Of a stretch of 52,000 nt of DNA, positions 41,592 to 51,650 are shown in pieces. A model generated the notes under the pieces. It was not told the origin of the DNA. It was given only the letters and a program-made list of their open reading frames with translations, and ran no database searches. Within the stretch, counting starts at the first letter, position 1; each line of letters begins with the position of its first letter. Source of the stretch: Thorsellia anophelis DSM 18579 (GTDB lineage: Bacteria; Pseudomonadota; Gammaproteobacteria; Enterobacterales; Thorselliaceae); NCBI RefSeq assembly GCF_900111395.1, contig NZ_FOHV01000018.1:1-52000 (forward strand), read 5' to 3'. The position numbers and the translations under genes are program-made.

Positions 41592-42434
41592 TTATTCTGG
41601 GACAATCCAGTCTACTAAGTGATGCCCTCTTCCTTCAGTTACAAGTTGTTTTGTGAGCCATGGTAATATGCTTTTCATTTGTTGTTCTAATTTCCAAGGT
41701 GGGTTAATCACAATCATGCCAGATGCGGTCATTCCTCTTCTATCACTATCAGGTTTAACGCCAAGCTCAATTTGTAATATTTTTTTAATTCCACTTGCTT
41801 TGAGTTCTGCACTCATTTTTTTGATAGTTTGCCTAAACACGACTGGATACCAAAGCGCAAAAACTCCTGTTGCAAATCGTTTATGACCTTCTTTAATTGC
41901 TTGAATCACAAGTTGATAATCTTCTTTGAGTTCATAGGAGGGATCAATTAAGACTAGCCCTCTTCTTGAAAGAGGAGGAAGATGAGATTTTAGTAGTTGA
42001 AAACCGTTACCTAATTTAATCGTGGCGCGCTCATCATGCAAAAAAACTTTTTTAAGTAAAATTTGGTCGCTAGGATGTAATTCTGCCATGACTAATTTAT
42101 CATCTTCTCGTAAAGATAGCTTGGCAATTAAAGGTGAGCCTGGATAGTAACGTAGTTCACCATTTAGATTCAATGATTTGATTAAATCAAGATACGGTTT
42201 GATTAGTTCAGGTGTATCTTTTGCCTCCCACAAACGAGCGATGCCCTCTAAATACTCACTGGTTTTAGTGGACTCATCGCTATGAAGTGCATAACGCCCT
42301 GCGCCTGCGTGAGTATCAAGATACATAAATGGTTTTTCTTTCTCTTTTAATGAGTCTAGGATCAGTAGTTGTACAATGTGTTTTAGTACATCGGCAAAAT
42401 TGCCTGCATGAAAAGAATGGCGATAACTGAGCAT
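41592..42434 (-). CDS. rlmJ: 23S rRNA (adenine-2030-N6)-methyltransferase RlmJ
   Basis: RlmJ methylates A2030 of 23S rRNA. The 280-residue length equals E. coli RlmJ. Motifs are MLSYRHSFHAGNFADVLKHI at the start, DTHAGAGRYAL for SAM binding and IDPSYELKEDY containing the DPPY-like catalytic motif, here DPSY. In E. coli the gene is next to prlC; here it is about 4 kb away and downstream of asnC in the same direction. Confidence 0.95.
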   Translation of the reverse strand: MLSYRHSFHAGNFADVLKHIVQLLILDSLKEKEKPFMYLDTHAGAGRYALHSDESTKTSEYLEGIARLWEAKDTPELIKPYLDLIKSLNLNGELRYYPGSPLIAKLSLREDDKLVMAELHPSDQILLKKVFLHDERATIKLGNGFQLLKSHLPPLSRRGLVLIDPSYELKEDYQLVIQAIKEGHKRFATGVFALWYPVVFRQTIKKMSAELKASGIKKILQIELGVKPDSDRRGMTASGMIVINPPWKLEQQMKSILPWLTKQLVTEGRGHHLVDWIVPE

Positions 42435-42490
42435 GGTAAATAAATATCCTTAAATTAGGTAGATAGAGTGAGGCAATAGATGTTTTACTA

Positions 42491-42952
42491 TTATGGTTTA
42501 ACACTACGCCAAATAGGGTTTTGTAATGAAATCAGTGTTTCAGTGGATTGTATTTCATCAATACTTTGAATTTTATTTATTAAGACTTGTTGTAGTGCAT
42601 CAATAGAGCGACACATGACTTTGATAAAAATACTATATTGGCCTGTGGTATAATACGCTTCCACTACTTCTTCAAGTGCATTTAGTTTATCTAATGCTGA
42701 AGGATAGTCTTTAGCACTTTTAAGTATAATACCAATAAAGCAGCAGACATCAAATCCTAATTGTTTAGGTGAGATTGAAATGTGTGCGCCTGTAATGATA
42801 CCAGCCTGTTTCATTTTCTCTACGCGAACATGAATGGTACCAGCACTCACATTCAGATGCTTTGCTAATTCAGCGTATGCTGTTCTGGCATTATCCATTA
42901 ATGCTACCAAGATAGCTTTATCTAGATTATCAATTTGATAATTTTGCATCAT
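42491..42952 (-). CDS. asnC: asparagine-responsive regulator AsnC
   Basis: AsnC is an Lrp/AsnC-family regulator that activates asnA and represses itself. The 153-residue product (E. coli 152) has the helix-turn-helix ARTAYAELAKHLNVSAGTIHVRVEKM (two blocks, about 23-48) and the RAM ligand domain with CCFIGIILKSAKDYPSAL and YYTTGQYSIFIKVMC, nearly the E. coli sequence. It is divergent from asnA, the conserved arrangement. A striking inverted repeat sits in its leader. Confidence 0.96.
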   Translation of the reverse strand: MMQNYQIDNLDKAILVALMDNARTAYAELAKHLNVSAGTIHVRVEKMKQAGIITGAHISISPKQLGFDVCCFIGIILKSAKDYPSALDKLNALEEVVEAYYTTGQYSIFIKVMCRSIDALQQVLINKIQSIDEIQSTETLISLQNPIWRSVKP

Positions 42953-42972
42953 ATTTTCCTCTTAAAATTAAG

Positions 42973-43008
42973 AATTCGATAAAATAATGATGCTTATTTT
43001 ATCGAATT
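42973..43008. promoter_or_regulatory. perfect 15-bp inverted repeat in the asnC leader
   Basis: AATTCGATAAAATAA (42973-42987) and TTATTTTATCGAATT (42994-43008) are exact reverse complements separated by TGATGC. It lies 21 bases before asnC and about 150 before asnA. It could be an AsnC operator or an RNA hairpin in the asnC leader. Confidence 0.6.
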
Positions 43009-43156
43009 TATTACCTAATAGCTTTATTTATTATTGATTATTGATTTTAATAAGTGATTTGTTGCTTAATACGCAATAGAAACTACAAAACGCAATCAAA
43101 CGAGTTAAGATAATCGGATTGATACACAATAGAATATAAAAAGAATAGGAAACATT

Positions 43157-44149
43157 ATGAGTCGTTCATTTATTGAAACACAAAAACAGATCAGCTTTGT
43201 TAAATCACATTTCTCAGAGGCGTTAGCAACAAAATTAGGATTAGTAGAAGTTCAAGCCCCTATCTTAAGTCGTTTAGGCGATGGAACACAAGATAACTTA
43301 TCAGGAAGTGAAAAAGCAGTTCAAGTTAAAGTCAAAGCGTTACCAACAGAAACTTTTGAGGTTGTTCACTCACTTGCAAAATGGAAGCGTCAGACATTAG
43401 GTCGTTTTCATTTTACTGAAAATGAAGGTCTTTACACGAATATGAAAGCTTTACGTCCAGATGAAGATAGATTAAGTCCAATTCATTCTGTGTATGTCGA
43501 TCAGTGGGATTGGGAACGAGTAATGCAAGCTGATTCGCGTAATCTTGATTATCTTAAAAAAACGGTAACGGATATTTATGCTGCAATTAAAGAAACGGAA
43601 AAAGCGGTTGAAAGTCAATTTGGCATAAGCGCTTTTCTACCAGATACGATTCATTTTATACACAGTGAAACTTTATTGCAGCGTTTCCCTGATTTAGATG
43701 CTAAAAGCCGTGAAAGAGCAATTGCAAAAGAACTTGGAGCAGTTTTTTTAATCGGTATTGGTGGAAAACTAACTCATGGGGAATATCATGATATTCGTGC
43801 GCCAGATTACGATGATTGGAGTACGGATAATCAAGATGGATTTAAGGGCTTAAATGGTGACATATTGGTTTGGAATCCAATATTAGAAGATGCATTTGAA
43901 TTATCCTCTATGGGAATTAGAGTAGATGCGAATGCGTTAAAAAAACAACTCGCTATCACTGGGGATGAAGACAGATTATCACTTGAATGGCATAAGGCTC
44001 TCCTAAATGGTGAAATGCCTCAAACAATTGGAGGGGGGATTGGCCAATCTCGTTTAGTGATGTTATTACTGCATCTTTCTCATATTGGCCAAGTACAGTG
44101 TGGTGTTTGGACGCCAGAAATTCGAGCGTCTGTTAAAAACTTATTATAA
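43157..44149 (+). CDS. asnA: aspartate-ammonia ligase (asparagine synthetase A)
   Basis: AsnA makes asparagine from aspartate, ammonia and ATP. The 330-residue length equals E. coli AsnA. Visible blocks are [52 protein letters not shown] (two blocks) and the C-terminal [15 protein letters not shown] class II synthetase-like motif. AGGA lies upstream of the ATG. Divergent from asnC. Confidence 0.97.
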   Translation: MSRSFIETQKQISFVKSHFSEALATKLGLVEVQAPILSRLGDGTQDNLSGSEKAVQVKVKALPTETFEVVHSLAKWKRQTLGRFHFTENEGLYTNMKALRPDEDRLSPIHSVYVDQWDWERVMQADSRNLDYLKKTVTDIYAAIKETEKAVESQFGISAFLPDTIHFIHSETLLQRFPDLDAKSRERAIAKELGAVFLIGIGGKLTHGEYHDIRAPDYDDWSTDNQDGFKGLNGDILVWNPILEDAFELSSMGIRVDANALKKQLAITGDEDRLSLEWHKALLNGEMPQTIGGGIGQSRLVMLLLHLSHIGQVQCGVWTPEIRASVKNLL

Positions 44150-44180
44150 TAAAAAGTTGTCCTGCATTTTTATATGTTCA

Positions 44181-44221
44181 TACAATTGCCATTATTCTTA
44201 AATAATGGCAATTGTACTTTT
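44181..44221 (+). terminator. terminator-like hairpin after asnA
   Basis: TACAATTGCCATTATT (44181-44196) pairs perfectly over 16 bp with AATAATGGCAATTGTA (44201-44216) around CTTA, followed by CTTTT. It lies 31 bases after the asnA stop. Confidence 0.7.
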
Positions 44222-44390
44222 AACTCCTTAAATAGTTTGACCTACTTTTTGATTCGATGGCATTTCTGTCAGTCTTTAACGTCATTTTTGTATATTATCG
44301 AAATCGATTGAATAACAAATGGTATAATGCCATCAGATTTTAGAATGATATAAGGTATCATTGAATTTTAAATGATCAAAAGGTAATTTC

Positions 44391-45032
44391 ATGACAATTG
44401 TTTATTTAGTAAGACATGGTGAGACTCAATGGAATGCGCAAAAGCGTATCCAAGGCCAAGCTGATAGCCCTTTGACCGAAGAAGGAAGAATACAGGCTAA
44501 GCAAGTTGCTATGCGAGTTAAAAACTTAGGGATTACACACCTAATCAGCAGTGATTTAGGGCGAGCTGTTGAAACGGCCGAAATTTTAGCACAAGTGTTG
44601 ATGCTACCTGTTCAAACAGATAAAAGGTTGCGTGAACTAGATATGGGTATTTTAGAAGGCAAATGTGTTAGCGAATTGACTCCTGAAGAAGATATGATTA
44701 GGCGCTCACCTTTGTCCGGTACGCCAGATGCTAGAATACCCAATGGCGAATCAATGCAAGAATTAGCAAATAGATTACATGATGCCATTGATGATCTACG
44801 TATGCTTCCAGACGGAAGTGTCCCATTACTTGTATGCCATGGGTTGGCTTTAGGATGTTTAATTGGAACTGTTATGGGATTACCCGCTCATGCACCAAGA
44901 CGGATACGTTTACGCAATTGTTCTTTATCAAGAATAGATTATCAAGCTGGTGAATGGTTAGCTGAAGGATGGATTGTTGAAACAGCAGGAGATATTAGTC
45001 ACCTTGAATCTCACTCTGCGGATGAATTATAA
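44391..45032 (+). CDS. gpmB: histidine phosphatase-family protein GpmB
   Basis: The 213-residue product (E. coli 215) has the RHGETQWN phosphohistidine motif near the start, SSDLGRAVETAEILA, RIPNGESMQEL and the second histidine in LLVCHGLALGC. GpmB was named as a phosphoglycerate mutase but mainly shows phosphatase behaviour, so glycolytic function is doubtful. AAGG lies upstream of the ATG. Monocistronic in appearance. Confidence 0.93.
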   Translation: MTIVYLVRHGETQWNAQKRIQGQADSPLTEEGRIQAKQVAMRVKNLGITHLISSDLGRAVETAEILAQVLMLPVQTDKRLRELDMGILEGKCVSELTPEEDMIRRSPLSGTPDARIPNGESMQELANRLHDAIDDLRMLPDGSVPLLVCHGLALGCLIGTVMGLPAHAPRRIRLRNCSLSRIDYQAGEWLAEGWIVETAGDISHLESHSADEL

Positions 45033-45065
45033 ATAATATCTTTGATTTAATAGATAAATGCTATA

Positions 45066-45096
45066 GTTTCATAAAAGTGTCACATAAGTGTTTCAT
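45066..45096 (+). promoter_or_regulatory. PHO box upstream of phoB
   Basis: GTTTCAT (45066-45072) and GTGTCAC (45077-45083) are 11-base-spaced direct repeats matching the PhoB half-site CTGTCAT/C, each followed by an A/T tetramer. A third, off-register GTTTCAT follows at 45090-45096. A -10-like CATACT lies at 45094-45099. This is the expected autoregulatory site. Confidence 0.8.
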
Positions 45097-45222
45097 ACTA
45101 GTAAAGGCATGTTATATCAAATTGTGTTAACTACAAAATTGATGTTTTTAGTAATTAATTTTGTAGTGTGTTTTATATGACATGATTAAACTTTTATATT
45201 AATGAACACAGGGCTAAGACTT

Positions 45223-45921
45223 ATGGCAGCAACAATAACGATACTGATCATTGAAGATGAACAAGCAATCAGCGAGATGCTTATATTTCTTTTGCAGCAA
45301 TCTGGATTTGATGTCAAAGCGGCTTCAAATATCCAAGATGCACAGTCTATGCTAACTTCCCCTTTACCGGATCTTATTTTGCTTGATTGGATGTTACCTG
45401 GAGGATCTGGTATCCAACTTCTTAGGCAACTAAAAAGAGACAAGCAAACCCAATCGATACCCGTTATGATGTTAACCGCTAAAAATGAAGAATCAGATAG
45501 AGTTCAGGGATTAGATATCGGTGCAGATGATTACATCACTAAACCGTTTTCTCCAAAAGAACTTATCGCTAGAATTAAAGCTGTGTTAAGACGCGTTTCA
45601 CCGCAGGTTTTAGCTGATGTAATTGATTTGGCTAATTTAAAATTAGATACTGCAGCTCATCGTGTTTTTGCAGGAGATACGCCTATTACTTTAGGGCCCA
45701 CTGAATTTAAGCTCCTACATTTTTTTATGAGTCGTCCAGAACGAGTCTACAGTAGAGAGCAACTATTAGATCACGTTTGGGGAGATGGCGTATATGTGGA
45801 AGACAGAACAGTTGATGTACATATTAGGCGATTAAGGCGTGCACTTGAGCCTACTGGTCATGATAAGCATATTCAAACTGTTCGAGGAAGTGGGTATCGA
45901 TTTTCTACTCAGGCGGACTAG
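45223..45921 (+). CDS. phoB: phosphate regulon response regulator PhoB
   Basis: PhoB is phosphorylated by PhoR under phosphate limitation and activates Pho genes. The 232-residue product has a receiver domain with acidic pair Glu11/Asp12, phosphorylated Asp55 in [11 protein letters not shown], Thr85 and Lys107. A winged-helix DNA-binding domain follows with [22 protein letters not shown] (two blocks) and [19 protein letters not shown], near-identical to E. coli. The ATG at 45223 has AGGG 9 bases upstream; an ATG at 45202 adds seven residues without a ribosome binding site. A PHO box lies upstream and phoR follows. Confidence 0.96.
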   Translation: MAATITILIIEDEQAISEMLIFLLQQSGFDVKAASNIQDAQSMLTSPLPDLILLDWMLPGGSGIQLLRQLKRDKQTQSIPVMMLTAKNEESDRVQGLDIGADDYITKPFSPKELIARIKAVLRRVSPQVLADVIDLANLKLDTAAHRVFAGDTPITLGPTEFKLLHFFMSRPERVYSREQLLDHVWGDGVYVEDRTVDVHIRRLRRALEPTGHDKHIQTVRGSGYRFSTQAD

Positions 45922-46023
45922 TTATTTGACTTAATGGTTGAAGGAATTGATAATGGTAGCCTATGTTTGTTTACTTATGAGATAATCGGCTCAATTTACG
46001 TTGTATTTGGAAAGGATCGTATT

Positions 46024-47307
46024 TTGCTTCAAAAATTAACTTGGCAATCATTTATATTTTCTTTTGTTTTGGTATTACTGCCATGTGTGATAGTGGGGTT
46101 GATATTTGGTCATTTACCCTGGTGGATTTGTGTGGGGCTATTAGGATTATTAGGCTGGAACTACGCTCATCAGCTGAAACTCTCTTATTGGTTATGGCAA
46201 GATAAAAGTATGACCCCCCCAACTGCTAAAGGTCATTGGGAGGTTATTTTTTATGGATTACTTCAGCTACAAAAACGGAATAAAAAACGTAGAAAAGAAC
46301 TTGCTACATTGATTAAGCGTTTTCGAAGTGGCGCAGAATCTTTACCTGATGCATTAGTTATGATAACCAGTGATGGTACTATTTTTTGGTGTAATAAGCT
46401 GGCTGAGAATCTTCTTGGTTTTAAATGGCCAGCTGATAATGGCCAAAATATTATTAATTTACTCCGCTATCCAGAGTTTGCCCGTTATGTTGAAGGTAAA
46501 CGCTTTGAATCCCCCCTTACTTTATCATTATTTACAGAACGCGATGTTGAATTTAGGATTATGCCCTATACTGAAGATCAATTTATTGTGATGGCAAGGG
46601 ATGTCACCCAAGTTAAACAGGCTGAAATAGCAAGAAGAAACTTTTTTAATAATGCGAGTCACGAATTAGGCACTCCTCTTACTGTTTTAAAAGGGTATTT
46701 AGATATGCTTGAGGATGATGCATTGAATCATTGCCTACCTCCTAAAGCATTACTGACTATGCGGGCTCAATCTGAAAGAATGGATAAGTTGATTAAACAA
46801 CTTTTAGCATTATCAAGATTAGAGTACCAAGTACAAGCTTCATATAAACAAAAAATTTCATTATCAGAGATGCTAATTGCCTTACAATTAAGTGCTGAGG
46901 CTTTAAATAAAAACGCACATGAGTTTGAATTTCATATTGAACCTGGACTATTCGTACTTGGGAATTTAGAAGAGCTTCGAAGTGCGATGAATAATCTAAT
47001 CGAAAATGCCATTAAACACACCCCTAAAGAAGCAAAAATAGTGGTGAAACTTGAGGCTAACTATAATAGAACTAAAGTGAAGTTTTCAGTTCAAGATAGT
47101 GGGCAAGGTATTGCAAGAGAGCATATCCCTCACCTAACAGAGCGTTTTTATAGAGTTGATGAAGCCAGGCAAAGAGAATCAGGTGGGAGCGGCATAGGTC
47201 TTGCAATAGTTAAGCATGTACTTTCAAGACACCAAAGTGAGCTTCAAATCGTGAGTCAGTTAGGTAAAGGCAGTAGATTTAGTTTTTCACTTGCGTTATG
47301 TGATTAA
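46024..47307 (+). CDS. phoR: phosphate regulon sensor histidine kinase PhoR
   Basis: PhoR phosphorylates or dephosphorylates PhoB under control of the Pst-PhoU complex. From the TTG at 46024 the product has 427 residues (E. coli 431): two membrane helices in the first 55 residues, a charged region with LIKRFRSGAESLPDA, a PAS domain with FWCNKLAENLLGF, the DHp domain with His213 and the ATPase domain (NLIENAIKHTP, GGSGIGLAIVKH). TTG is preferred because AAGGA lies 7 bases upstream and the numbering then gives His213 as in E. coli. An in-frame ATG at 45934 has no ribosome binding site. The H-box reads SHELGTPLT, with Gly216 where E. coli has Arg. Confidence 0.94.
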   Translation: MLQKLTWQSFIFSFVLVLLPCVIVGLIFGHLPWWICVGLLGLLGWNYAHQLKLSYWLWQDKSMTPPTAKGHWEVIFYGLLQLQKRNKKRRKELATLIKRFRSGAESLPDALVMITSDGTIFWCNKLAENLLGFKWPADNGQNIINLLRYPEFARYVEGKRFESPLTLSLFTERDVEFRIMPYTEDQFIVMARDVTQVKQAEIARRNFFNNASHELGTPLTVLKGYLDMLEDDALNHCLPPKALLTMRAQSERMDKLIKQLLALSRLEYQVQASYKQKISLSEMLIALQLSAEALNKNAHEFEFHIEPGLFVLGNLEELRSAMNNLIENAIKHTPKEAKIVVKLEANYNRTKVKFSVQDSGQGIAREHIPHLTERFYRVDEARQRESGGSGIGLAIVKHVLSRHQSELQIVSQLGKGSRFSFSLALCD

Positions 47308-47755
47308 CATTCAAAATCTTTTGCATTGTAAAATTAATCAAATCTACATCGTTTATTTGAAACAAATTTTCTTTAATAACCATAAAGCCTTGTTTTTCAA
47401 ATAACGGTTTAATTACTTTTGAAGCGTCAACGGATAACAAGGGTATTGAATTTTGATAAGCGATATTTTCTATATATTGATAAAGCTGCATTGCAATTTT
47501 CTGCCTTTGAAAATGTGGATGGACATAAAAACAATCAATCTTTCCATTCATGTCAAATTCAATAAACCCAGCAACTTTATTCCCTACAGTTAAGTAATAA
47601 GGGCGTGATTTTTGCAATCGAGATGCCCATTTTTCATGATTAATAGGCAGAGCTGCCCATGCTTGCTGTTGAGCTAATGAGTATTCACTCAAGTCAATAG
47701 AGTGAACACTTGCATAAAAAACCTCTAGTGATTTCAGTGTATATGACTGGATCAT
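47279..47755 (-). CDS. GNAT-family N-acetyltransferase
   Basis: The 158-residue protein has a GNAT fold: a GFIEFDMNGKIDCFYVHPHFQRQKI block (two pieces, about 63-87) containing the acetyl-CoA-binding Q/R-x-x-K/R-I region, then LLSVDASKVIKPLFEKQGFMV, typical of YafP-like members. The acceptor is unknown. The gene runs against phoR and its 3' end overlaps the phoR 3' end by 29 bases. Confidence 0.82.
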   Translation of the reverse strand: MIQSYTLKSLEVFYASVHSIDLSEYSLAQQQAWAALPINHEKWASRLQKSRPYYLTVGNKVAGFIEFDMNGKIDCFYVHPHFQRQKIAMQLYQYIENIAYQNSIPLLSVDASKVIKPLFEKQGFMVIKENLFQINDVDLINFTMQKILNVNHITQVKN

Positions 47756-47842
47756 AATTAGTCAAATGATGAATTTTTTTATTCATTTATTTTTTCCAGA
47801 TGAGTTATTAGATAAATTTAAATAAAATAATAAAGCTGCTTG

Positions 47843-48289
47843 TTAATTAGTCGTTTTGAAGAAGTTATTTTTATGGCGAATATCAATTTCAATTTTTTTC
47901 ATAATATCCTCATAAAGAGGTTCCAAAATCACCATTTCATTATCTATTATCATTAATTGATTCAACGCTAAGGATGAGAGCATTTTATCTAAAATTAATA
48001 AATGGTTTTCTCTCAAATCAATGCGCATATAAATATAACTTACCAAAGAATCATCAAAACCAATTTCAATTGAATCAGAGTCATACGTACCAAAAAAAAT
48101 AGTGGATTTGCACCAATGTGTATTTGGCGATAAGTAATCAATAGATTGAATAAAGTTTTGATAATTAAACTCATTGAACCAACTTAAATTATTAAAATCA
48201 TCATCAGTTATTTTAGTCGGTAAGGTTTGATATTTTTGCTTTATATTATTTTTAGGCATTGCATGAAAAGAATATTGCCAAAAAGCCAT
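47843..48289 (-). CDS. hypothetical protein (MAFWQYSFHAMPK-type)
   Basis: I cannot assign this 148-residue protein to a family with confidence. It begins MAFWQYSFHAMPK and contains WFNEFNYQNFIQSIDYLSP, FFGTYDSDSIEIGFDDS and YIYMRIDLRENHLLILDKM. It is soluble, acidic and has no signal peptide. AAGGA lies 7 bases before the ATG, so it is probably expressed. The small soluble acidic type and its isolated position recall immunity-like proteins of polymorphic toxin systems, but no toxin gene is next to it. It lies between the GNAT gene and the beta-glucoside genes. Confidence 0.65.
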   Translation of the reverse strand: MAFWQYSFHAMPKNNIKQKYQTLPTKITDDDFNNLSWFNEFNYQNFIQSIDYLSPNTHWCKSTIFFGTYDSDSIEIGFDDSLVSYIYMRIDLRENHLLILDKMLSSLALNQLMIIDNEMVILEPLYEDIMKKIEIDIRHKNNFFKTTN

Positions 48290-50102
<1,813 letters not shown>

Positions 50103-50220
50103 TCGATTTGAAATGTTGGGCATATGGGATGAATTAGTGAGGCCTTTATGCTTTGCTGAATTCATTCGTAACTGCTGAGGGATTTGTCGCATTTAATTAT
50201 CTCAATAAGTGAGGTGAACT

Positions 50221-51564
50221 ATGAGTTTTATGCAATCGTTTGAAAAAAATATGGAAAGAGTTCTTGTGCCTGTTGCAATAAAACTAAATTCACAAGTGCA
50301 TATATCAGCAATTAGGGATGCATTTGTGTTAGTGTTTCCATTAATAATGGCAGGTTCCATTATTGTCCTTTTGAATTTTGCGGTATTAGATGAACAAGGG
50401 TTTATTGCTAAAATCCTATTTTTAAAAAGCATTTTTCCTAATCTAAATGATGCTAAAGAGGTTTTTTCGCCTGTTTTGCAGGGGACAAATAATATTATAG
50501 CCATATTAGTGGCTTTTTTGGTTGCTAGAAACCTCGCACAAAGCCACAAACAAGATGATCTACTATGTGGATTAACTGCTATTGCTGCTTTTTTTATTAT
50601 TTACACCCCATATCAAGTCATTGAAGGTAAAGCTTATTTAGCGATCGATTATCTTGGCCCTGCTGGTTTATTGGTGGCTGTTTTCGTTGGGCTTGTTACG
50701 GGGGAAATATTCAGTCGATTAGCTGCCAGTCCCAAACTAATGATAAAAATGCCTGATCAGGTTCCTCCTGCAGTCGCGAGATCATTTAAGATTTTAATAC
50801 CGGTCATTATTATGATGATTATTTTTTCAATCTTAAATTACATCATAAAACAGTTTTCAGTCTCAGGAATTAATAGTTTAGTTTATACTCTGATTCAATC
50901 ACCAATGAAAGACATGGCGACGACATTATTTACTGTTATGTTATTAGGATTGATTTCTAATGTTTTTTGGGTGCTGGGTATTCATGGACCTAATACGATA
51001 GCTGCTATCCGTGATACGATTTTTGCTGAACCAAATGCTGCTAACTTAAATTTCGTTAATGAACATGGTACTTCTTGGGGGGCGCCTTATATCTCAACAT
51101 GGGGCGGGCTTAACGATGCTTTTGCAAACTATGGTGGCTCAGGAATGACTTTAGGGTTGTTAATTGCTATTTTCATTGCCTCTCGTCGTCAAGATTACAA
51201 GGATATTGCTAAGCTATCTATCGTACCAGGTTTTTTTAATATCAATGAACCGGTTATTTTTGGATTACCAATTGTCCTAAATCCAATTTTGATTATTCCA
51301 TTTATTCTGGCGCCTGCGGTTAATACTGTGGTTGGATATTTATTCATTACATCTGGTATTATTCCTCCAGTTGCATATCAGGTCCCATGGACAACACCAG
51401 GTCCACTCATTCCCTTTTTAGGAACAGGTGGCCATTGGGGAGCATTATTAGTTGGATTCTTATGTTTAGGCATATCTATTTTGGTTTACTTGCCTTTTGT
51501 CCTAGTCAGTAATCGAGTGAACATTAATAAAGCAAAGGATGAGGCTAATTTGCAAAAAGCATAG
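50221..51564 (+). CDS. PTS cellobiose/beta-glucoside EIIC permease (lactose/cellobiose family)
   Basis: The 447-residue membrane protein is the sugar-translocating EIIC. It has about ten hydrophobic segments, the family blocks AIRDAFVLVFPLIMAGSI and WVLGIHGPNTIAAIRD, and the substrate-site motif FNINEPVIFGLPIVLNP (about 340-356). It contains no fused EIIA or EIIB domain and none is encoded nearby, so these must come from elsewhere on the chromosome. GAGG precedes the ATG. It forms a two-gene unit with bglA and ends in a terminator followed by a group II intron. Confidence 0.92.
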   Translation: MSFMQSFEKNMERVLVPVAIKLNSQVHISAIRDAFVLVFPLIMAGSIIVLLNFAVLDEQGFIAKILFLKSIFPNLNDAKEVFSPVLQGTNNIIAILVAFLVARNLAQSHKQDDLLCGLTAIAAFFIIYTPYQVIEGKAYLAIDYLGPAGLLVAVFVGLVTGEIFSRLAASPKLMIKMPDQVPPAVARSFKILIPVIIMMIIFSILNYIIKQFSVSGINSLVYTLIQSPMKDMATTLFTVMLLGLISNVFWVLGIHGPNTIAAIRDTIFAEPNAANLNFVNEHGTSWGAPYISTWGGLNDAFANYGGSGMTLGLLIAIFIASRRQDYKDIAKLSIVPGFFNINEPVIFGLPIVLNPILIIPFILAPAVNTVVGYLFITSGIIPPVAYQVPWTTPGPLIPFLGTGGHWGALLVGFLCLGISILVYLPFVLVSNRVNINKAKDEANLQKA

Positions 51565-51614
51565 CATTGATTATTTAGGTTTTTTAACTTATTATTTTAA
51601 TTTGTTGGATTGAT

Positions 51615-51650
51615 ATGCCATGCTTTTAAATTTAAAGCATGGCATTTTTT
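51615..51650 (+). terminator. Rho-independent terminator of the bglA-EIIC unit
   Basis: ATGCCATGCTTT (51615-51626) pairs perfectly over 12 bp with AAAGCATGGCAT (51634-51645), followed by a T tract that ends at 51650. The intron begins at the next base. Confidence 0.88.
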
